64,000 nucleotides of DNA from Paracentrotus lividus. Lineage: Eukaryota > Echinodermata > Echinoidea > Camarodonta > Echinidae. Location: NCBI GenBank assembly GCA_940671915.1, contig CALNVZ010003434.1:3870512-3934511 (forward strand). The letters run 5' to 3'. Shown here piece by piece: positions 57,899 to 64,000 of the stretch. A model generated the notes under the pieces. The model searched no databases. It had not been told where the DNA came from and saw only the letters and a list, made by a program, of their open reading frames with translations. Each line of letters begins with the position of its first letter. Positions within the stretch are counted from its first letter, which is position 1. A program made the translations under genes and the position numbers.

Positions 57899-58961
57899 CA
57901 GTGCGTCCCAGAAAAAGGTATACCCAACTTTGAGGGCTTGTATAAGGAATTCATAAAACATGTGACCATATATTATATCTCATGTTAAAGAGTAACTCAT
58001 ACTCTATTCAATGATATAAAATTTATGTCTGTGCTGTCACGAATGACCGAGTATTCATACTTTTTAAAAAATCCGTCAAAAGTGCTTTGTACCAAGTTTG
58101 GGTTATTTTGGGTTTAGCTAATTTCAACTTACCAACTTCTTCAACGTGCCCACCTTCCCTCTCAATGCATAAATCGCAGCGTCGTTGCATGTCTTGGAGA
58201 GCTCGTTATTGTAATTGAGCGCAATTATGCGATTACCAAACGCCTCCCGAAGTCGATCTCGAACTGCTACACTCCGGTGTGCAGGGGCACCATCCTCCTT
58301 TTTGCATGATATCCCCTGACTACAAAAACCCTCTGTTGTTCACTGCACCATTTTGGTTGCATGAGGTATATCCTGACACATGAAATCAATGTTTTACTTA
58401 CTTCTAAGGCACTTGAAATTCAAGGAAGGACCCAATGGAAGATCATCCAAGTGTTCATACATACCAAGGCAATTGAAAGAGGATTTCATCAAGATAGCAT
58501 CCAAAGTAACGCTTTATCCCTTGTGAATAACTCAGGAAGGCTTACCTCAAACAATGAATGATGATCAGGGAGCCAGGATTTCATTGACAATATACCATGA
58601 ATATAATTAACATTTTTGATCAATTCTCTTGAGCTACATTTCGCATATATGTTTGCTTAATTAATTCAAACATTTTTTTGAACTTTCATCCACTTTGCAT
58701 CATTTTCAGGCTAAAACAAAAAACATGAGGATTATTGAAATGAAAAGTTTACTTCCGATTAACTTGGTACAAAGCCCTTTCGACGGATTTTTTTCAAAGT
58801 TCAAGTACTCAGTCATTCGTAACAGCATTGACATAAATTTGGTATCATCGAACAGAACATGAGTTACTCTTTAACATAAAATGAAAAATAAGGTCACATG
58901 ATTTATGAATTTCTAATACGAGGCCCTCGAAGTTGGGTATACTTTTTTCTGGGACGCACTG
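57899..58961 (-). mobile_element. Mariner-type element, ~240-bp TIRs, internally deleted
   Basis: It starts CAGTGCGTCCCAGAAAAAGG and ends with the complement CTTTTTTCTGGGACGCACTG, with TA at 57897-57898 and 58962-58963, typical of Tc1/mariner insertion. The arms stay similar for about 240 bases (ATGTTAAAGAGTAACTCAT, TTTATGTC, ACGAATGAC, GCTTTGTACCAAGTT). The ~580-base interior carries a broken transposase remnant on the minus strand (58113-58300). The 1.06-kb length and missing N-terminal domain show the element is not autonomous. Confidence 0.8.
58113..58300 (-). pseudogene. Transposase remnant, Tc1/mariner (IS630) DDE type
   Basis: Reading the minus strand from 58300, one frame gives EDGAPAHRSVAVRDRLREAF and a few more residues. 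This resembles the block around the second catalytic Asp in the DDE transposases of mariner-like elements (usually QDGAPxH). A few bases later, in another frame, comes MQRRCDLCIEREGGHVEEV, which resembles the C-terminal end of the same proteins. The stretch normally between them, with the WPPxSPDLNP motif and the last catalytic acid, is missing, and the frames do not join. It is a dead, internally deleted gene fragment inside the TIR element at 57899-58961. Family placement is by motif recognition only. Confidence 0.7.
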
Positions 58962-58963
58962 TA

Positions 58964-59374
58964 TAGCAGAAATTTCAAAGCAAATTAAGTTTGTCGCCAG
59001 CACATGTATCAGTGCTTGGGTAATAGCACATTTGACACGTAACTCAGATCGATTAGAGGCAAAGAATAGGACCAAAATAGTTGCAAGATGAAGAAAATGA
59101 AATTCCCAGTCCATTACTGATATTGGTTGTCATCAATTTATCATGTGGGCGTACGTGTATGTGAGATGGGCGAGAAACTATACTCAATTTCATTATTCTT
59201 TTCTATTGGTAAAACACCTTTTCCCCCTTCATTTTGTTTGCAGAGTAGTGTACTTTCTATTGATATACACACTTTCATGTACTTGTATGATTTCTTTTAA
59301 ATTCTTTCTTTATTTTCATGTTTTGTCTCTTTTTATTCTGCAGATATACCTGTATTTTGTATGCTGCCCACTCA
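58964..59374. other. Noncoding stretch, nothing recognised
   Basis: No feature supported. Confidence 0.4.
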
Positions 59375-59703
59375 ATTGCAATTCTATTTTTTTCCTCTTT
59401 CCCTCTATCTCTCTTCCTCTATATCTCTTTCTCTCTCTCTCTCTCTCTCTCCGTCTCTCCCTCTCCTCTCTCTCTCTATCTCTTTATTTCTCTCCCCCCC
59501 CCCTCCCTCTCTCTCTCTATTTCTATCTCTCTTTCTCTCTCTAACTCTCTGATATCTCTCTGTCAAACTTGTTGTTTCCTTCAGATTCTCTCTTAGATGC
59601 TCCTCTGAGATTCCCTCATTCCCACTATCTTTTCTGTCCCTCTATCTATGTCTCCCACTCCTCATCCTTATCCTCAATCTGTCTCTCCTTTCCATTATCT
59701 TTT

Positions 59704-59739
<36 letters not shown>

Positions 59740-59785
59740 ACTCTCTATTTGTGTATCTTCTTCCTGTCTGTCTCTCACTCTTTGT
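59375..59785. repeat. Pyrimidine-rich tract with (CT)n runs
   Basis: CT microsatellites (about 59425-59450, 59705-59735) lie within 400 bases of TCTC/CCCT-rich sequence. The long Ser/Leu/Phe-rich open frames in all plus-strand frames are composition by-products. Confidence 0.8.
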
Positions 59786-60788
59786 TTTTATATTCCTTGG
59801 AATATATACCCATCCATCACTCGCCCATATATTTCCGGATATTAAATTTTAGATAATATCTGACAAACTAGTTTGTTTTGACTGATTTTTCAAATGTTAT
59901 ATATTCTCACTTGACATTTGTACTATATGGATGCTTACAAAACCAGGCAAATTTCATTTTGTTTGCCATGCAGCCTTTACTTTTATGAATGTCAGAATTA
60001 AGTCGTTCATTGAACTCTTATTTGATGTTGAAAAAAATTGTTCTTGATACGGTTTCATGTAACAAATTGACGTCATGTGAGCTGCAGCAAACCAATTTAA
60101 TTGGACTATTTGGGATTCTCTCCACAGAATTTTCTAGCATACATGTACCTAAACTATTGTTTGCAATTGCACTTTATGTACATTCCTCCCCCTTAAAAAA
60201 GCTGTGATAATATATGAATTTGCAAAATCTTTAAAATTATCAGTAAAATTAATGTGAAGTAAACCCTACTTTACACACAGCTAAATTCATGACAATTCCC
60301 CCCCCCCAAAAAAAAAAAAAAATATATATATTTATATCCCTTATCTAAGATTGTTTGCATTGAGAGTGTACACAAGGAGAAAAAGAATAGTTTAACTAAG
60401 AAAAACGTTTCTCAAGAAATAGTTCGTTTTTCTTCATGACGTCACGCATAGTACATTTTTTCCCTAGGGAAAAACTGGACTATACGTTTTTCCGACCCCC
60501 CCCCCCACCCTATTCACGAGTTGCGCAACGTCCGCAACGCGAGCGGTGCTACTCTGCTGCTTTTACCTGAATTCTCCACTACATGCCACGGGAAACTTTC
60601 GGCGAGCTGCACTGACCAGGTGCGCTTAGCAGTGAATTTTGGATGAAATTTTTGAAAAATTGATTTTATTGGATCCAGAAGAAAGGTAAGCATAGACTAT
60701 ATAATTTTGTTCATTAAAAAAATTAAAAGGAATGGTATTATAGTGGAAGGGATATAAAACAAATATACAATGACTCATTCTCAGAACA
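59786..60788. other. Noncoding stretch, nothing recognised
   Basis: A C/A/AT low-complexity patch lies at 60298-60335. Positions 60500-60640 are more G+C-rich with CpGs but show no identifiable exon. Confidence 0.35.
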
Positions 60789-60900
60789 GGTTAAAACTAT
60801 TCGCACTCAGGAACATCACATAGTACTATTCTCTCTCGGGCCGATGGCCCTCGAGACAATAGTACTATGTGATGTTCCTTCGATGCGAATAGTTTTAACC
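60789..60900. repeat. 112-bp near-perfect hairpin
   Basis: GGTTAAAACTATTCGCA (60789-60805) pairs with TGCGAATAGTTTTAACC (60884-60900). After a short mismatch, AGGAACATCACATAGTACTA pairs with TAGTACTATGTGATGTTCCT, and the stem continues to GGGCC/GGCCC with a 3-base loop. It could be a tiny palindromic MITE, a recent inverted duplication or a small-RNA precursor. The sequence alone does not decide. Confidence 0.85.
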
Positions 60901-61904
60901 AGATCCTTGATTGTCATTGTATATTTGTATAATATATTCTTAGAATCAAATTTCTCAAAACTTGTCTTTTGTTTTTTGTCTCTATTTTATTGGATTCTTG
61001 CTATTCTTTGTGAAAACATGAAAATTAATTTGAAAGCTTACAATAATTGTTTTGTACCTTTCCTACAACAGAACTTTTCCTTTAATATAACATGATCCCT
61101 ATGTTTATTTCCTCCCTCTCCCATCCTATGTTATTCGACACTGACAGGCTGGTATTTACCCATGTAATGTTTATCTCTCTCTAGTCTTTATTTACAAAGG
61201 GGCTATTTTTGTCTTATTTCGTCCTAATTTCGTTAGCATGTCCTCTGCCTTTCTGTGATGTTTCATTTGATGTAGTTTTACATTCTTAAAGTGGAAATCC
61301 ACCTTGGTACACCTTGAAATTAAATTGGTTTTAATTCAAAGTAAAATGAGAGAAACATCAGTGAAGGTGTGGCAAAAAAAAACTCTCCTCTTGTTTATTT
61401 TATCATAATTTCTCCTTTTCCTTCTCGTTCTTTTTTTCCCTTTTTTTCTTTCTCTCACCATCCCTCTCCCATTCTCCTTCCTCTTGTCATAATGCTCTCT
61501 TTATTTCTCTTTCTATCTTTCAAACACACTATCAGATGTTCATATCAAGCAGTACCTTGTTTTTCCTATTTATTTCATATTTTATGGGGTTTGTTTTAAC
61601 CACACCAAATGTCTATATTCTTTCTGATTATAATCTTTATGACCTTGAAAATAGTTTTGAATGATGTCATTCATTATCATAATTTGTCTCTATCGTGTCC
61701 ATTTGCTTCCCATCACTCTCTCTTTCTCTCTCTATATCTCTCTCTCTCTCCCTCTCTTTCTTTCTCTCATCTTTTTTTTCAGTCAGACGTGCATTCTCGA
61801 AGCTCTAGATTTTCACTTTAATAATTATATTTCATTCTTTGTTAATCATCTTCAGGTTTCCATGGTAAACTGATGCTCATCACAATCACATCCACATGCA
61901 ACCT
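60901..61904. other. Noncoding stretch with CT-rich patches
   Basis: TTAAAGTGGAAATCCACCTT at 61288 resembles the left end of the TTAA-type MITE at 33210 and may be a truncated relative. CT-rich tracts occur at 61410-61520 and 61710-61770. No exon supported. Confidence 0.35.
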
Positions 61905-62191
61905 CTGATCTGATTGGGCGCCTGATATCACACAAGCCTCCTGATTGGTCTAGAAGCCTGCAGCACACACACACACACTCCAGAGCAATATCCAGCAGAT
62001 GATTCCTTCTCCAATAAATCCCACTCTGTGATGAGCTTCCCCTCTCCGCTCCGACTCGCTTTGTTAACACTTTAGTTGAGGGAAAGAGAAAGAAATCTTC
62101 CAGCTGTTCGTTTAGCCCCGATGTAAGGAGTCTGTAATGTGATCCCACCCTCAAGAGGGGATTGTGAACGTCTCGTGGCCGCCAAGCCAGG
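61905..62191 (+). promoter_or_regulatory. Candidate TPST promoter and 5' UTR exon
   Basis: Two ATTGG boxes (inverted CCAAT) at 61913 and 61944 lie in a segment more G+C-rich than its surroundings, upstream of the only coding exon and on the same strand. CCAGG|GTATGAG at 62191/62192 would serve as a 5' splice donor. An AC microsatellite lies at about 61964-61977. No TATA box is evident. This is inferred from position and motifs only; transcript data could move the start elsewhere. Confidence 0.3.
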
Positions 62192-63003
62192 GTATGAGTC
62201 GCCTCAGCATTTAAGCAGAGAGAAAACTTTCATTCAAAGAGTAAAAGGTCACGATTTCCTGATCATCATACTCGCAAGATGAGGTTGAGATAAGAGAGAT
62301 AGACGGCACGTTTTTGATCCTGGAGAAAAAGCGTTACGCAGAGTTAAAAAAAATTGCCCATATTGATGATGAGGTTGAGTAACGTGAGTCGATTGCACCG
62401 GATTGATTGAATATTTCATGAGGAGAAAAGGAATAGATGCTGCTAAAGTGCTGGGGGAGCTCTACGTCAGGCTTTGGGCTGTGCTGATAATCTGGTTTAG
62501 AGATTTTAATGAATTGGATTGGCAGAGGCAAAAAGCATTGGAAATTATTAAAAATTCCTTGTGATCATGAGAAATATGATTACCTTTTTCTTTTTTCATC
62601 CTTAACACCTTGAAAGTGATATGCAGTTTAGATGAAAGCTTACCTCACCCCTGAAGCAAAAAAAAAAAAATTGTGATGAAATTTGTGCTCTAAAAATGCT
62701 GAGAAGATAGATGGTAATCCATTCCAGAAGAAGGTGAGGTTCAGAAATGTGCTTAACCTGATTATTACGAAAGGGATTATATGGCTCAACTGAGGAAATT
62801 TCATCAAGTTTGATTTGAGTGTTTGTGAGGTCAATCTCTTAGAATTATCCGTCCATTTGTGGAATGATAGATGGGAGGATAATTAATGGCTTTTAGGCTT
62901 GATCTCTTTCCACTTGAAGATAATTAAGAGACTGCAGGGGAACAACAGGAGTATTGCCAATTGGATGTATAGTCCTCATTTGATAAGGATTATCAGTGTT
63001 ACG
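62192..63003 (+). other. Probable first intron and/or 5' UTR of the TPST gene
   Basis: A plausible acceptor is GAGACTGCAG|GGGAAC at 62937/62938, with a pyrimidine patch (TTGATCTCTTTCC) about 30 bases upstream. Another possible acceptor is GATATGCAG near 62625. The reading frame of the coding exon stays open back to an upstream ATG at 62899, with another in-frame ATG at 62965, but their contexts are weaker than that at 63004. Everything here may be untranslated. Confidence 0.4.
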
Positions 63004-63818
63004 ATGGCTCGGTCCACGAAAGTACGCACAGTCGTGACCGTCTTTGTGACGGCCACCATCACATACATGTTAATGCATTCAAACTGTGGAGATAAGACAG
63101 AGAATGTTCGGATGGTGCCTGTAGAACCCCACGTCCTTTACGACGACGAAAACAACGAATATACATACCACCGGGAAATGCCTCTTATATTCATAGGCGG
63201 GATGCCGCGAAGTGGTACAACTCTCATGCGTGCAATGCTAGACGCCCACGAAGACGTGCGGTGCGGGGAAGAGACCCGCGTTATACCGCGGATACTGAGC
63301 ATGCGAGCCCAGTGGATACGCTCTTCCAAAGAACATGCGAGACTGCTTGAAGCGGGACTCACGGACAATGTCGTCGACGACGCCATCTCGGCGTTTATGC
63401 TTGAGATCATCGCCAAGCATGGTGATCCAGCCCCTCGGTTATGCAATAAAGACCCCTTTGTCCTCAAATCAATGCTCTACCTTCATAAAGTGTTTCCAAA
63501 TGGTAAATATCTTCTCATGATTCGGGATGGTCGAGCGACCGTGCATTCCATAATCTCAAGGAAAGTGACGATAACAGGATTTGACATCACAAACTATCGT
63601 GATTGCCTGAAGAAATGGAATCAGGCCCTGGAGAGTATGTATGATCAATGTTTGAGGGTTGGTAAGCAGTACTGTCTACCGGTATTCTATGAACAACTAG
63701 TCCTTCATCCTAAACTATGGATGGAGAAGATACTGACGTTCCTAGATCTACAATGGGATGAATCGGTCATGCATCACGAGGAACACATCGGAAAACCTGG
63801 TGGCATTTCGTTGTCAAG
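63004..63818 (+). CDS. TPST: Tyrosylprotein sulfotransferase, first coding exon (partial)
   Basis: Golgi enzyme that transfers sulfate from PAPS to tyrosines of secreted and membrane proteins. The exon encodes about 271 residues of a family that is usually near 370. The ATG at 63004 has A at -3 and G at +4. It gives a short basic cytosolic tail (MARSTKVR), a signal-anchor at about residues 9-24, and a lumenal stem of about 30 residues: a type II topology. Visible motifs are the 5'-phosphosulfate loop PRSGTTL (68-74), [11 protein letters not shown] (86-96), which holds the conserved glutamates with the catalytic base, CNKDPF (147-152), and the 3'-phosphate site RDGRATVHS (174-182). Cys87, Cys147 and further cysteines are in the lumenal part. 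The exon ends at GKPGGISLS plus two bases of the next codon, at TCAAG|GTAACA, i.e. a phase-2 intron. The missing C-terminal third should lie downstream of the window. Whether it is closer to TPST1 or TPST2 cannot be judged. In-frame upstream ATGs at 62899 and 62965 are less likely starts. Confidence 0.93.
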
Positions 63819-64000
63819 GTAACATGATACTTTTACTCATTATCCAATGGAATAAAGGGAAGATGGATGGATGGTGTGTGTTTAATGCCATGACTCTTGT
63901 TTTCATTTTCTAATACCATTGGCCTAAGGGTGTTTTCTTAATACGGATTCATTCCCCTTTATTCTTCATTCATACTAGTGGAATACGGCTCTATAGTCAT
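63819..64000 (+). other. TPST: Start of TPST intron (runs off window)
   Basis: It begins at donor GTAACA. Contains a short GGATGGATGG repeat and no further coding sequence before the window ends. Confidence 0.7.

Noticed and set aside
59143..59856. Ser/Leu/Phe-rich open frames of up to 133 codons
   Set aside because: Composition artefact of a CT-rich tract; all plus-strand frames are affected.
62899..63003. N-terminal extension of TPST from the ATG at 62899
   Set aside because: Would place ~35 extra residues before the expected short cytosolic tail; a plausible acceptor at 62937 removes this ATG, and 63004 has the better start context.
1..64000. Prokaryotic or viral gene cluster, or a novel defence system
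   Set aside because: No dense coding, no operon-like spacing and no viral replicase, capsid or integrase motifs; the window is typical animal nuclear DNA.

Overview
This is a gene-poor stretch of a metazoan nuclear genome, AT-rich and crowded with short non-autonomous DNA transposons, tRNA-derived SINEs, minisatellites and diverged tandem arrays. Most likely it comes from a marine deuterostome such as an echinoderm. That assignment is an inference from the animal-type sulfotransferase gene, the style of the repeats and the great excess of the palindrome TACATGTA. No prokaryotic gene organisation is present.

The only convincing protein-coding gene is at the right edge. Positions 63004-63818 (+) hold the large first coding exon of a tyrosylprotein sulfotransferase (TPST), a Golgi type II membrane enzyme. 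The exon ends at a splice donor, and the C-terminal exon or exons lie beyond the window. A possible promoter and 5' UTR exon lies at about 61905-62191.

The other ~61 kb contains no recognisable exon. Every long open frame elsewhere falls in low-complexity or repeat sequence. From left to right, the main content is as follows. 0-10 kb: several TIR elements, including a pair of GAGACG-rich palindromes, an element with an internal 30-bp minisatellite, and arrays with 120-150 bp units. 11-16 kb: a TA-flanked element with dimeric inverted arms, and a second minisatellite-bearing TIR element inserted in one copy of a tandem duplication. 18-26 kb: nested inverted repeats, a 1.4-kb TTAA-flanked element enclosing a 225-bp array, and a TTAA-flanked MITE that carries a nested SINE and sits in one copy of a small duplication. 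26-36 kb: a perfect 23-bp minisatellite, a ~225-bp-unit array, and two MITEs abutting at one TTAA. 36-51 kb: SINEs, a 380-bp foldback, and two long arrays with units near 200 bp and 160-230 bp. 53-61 kb: a very regular ~100-bp array, a mariner-type element with a broken transposase relic, and a 112-bp near-perfect hairpin.

Apart from the TPST gene nothing here forms a pathway. The biology on view is repeat biology: natural empty sites, nested insertions, and transposons that carry or neighbour tandem arrays. I found no CRISPR array, operon or bacterial-type defence system. Family assignments of repeats rest on terminal repeats and target-site duplications read by eye, not on library searches.
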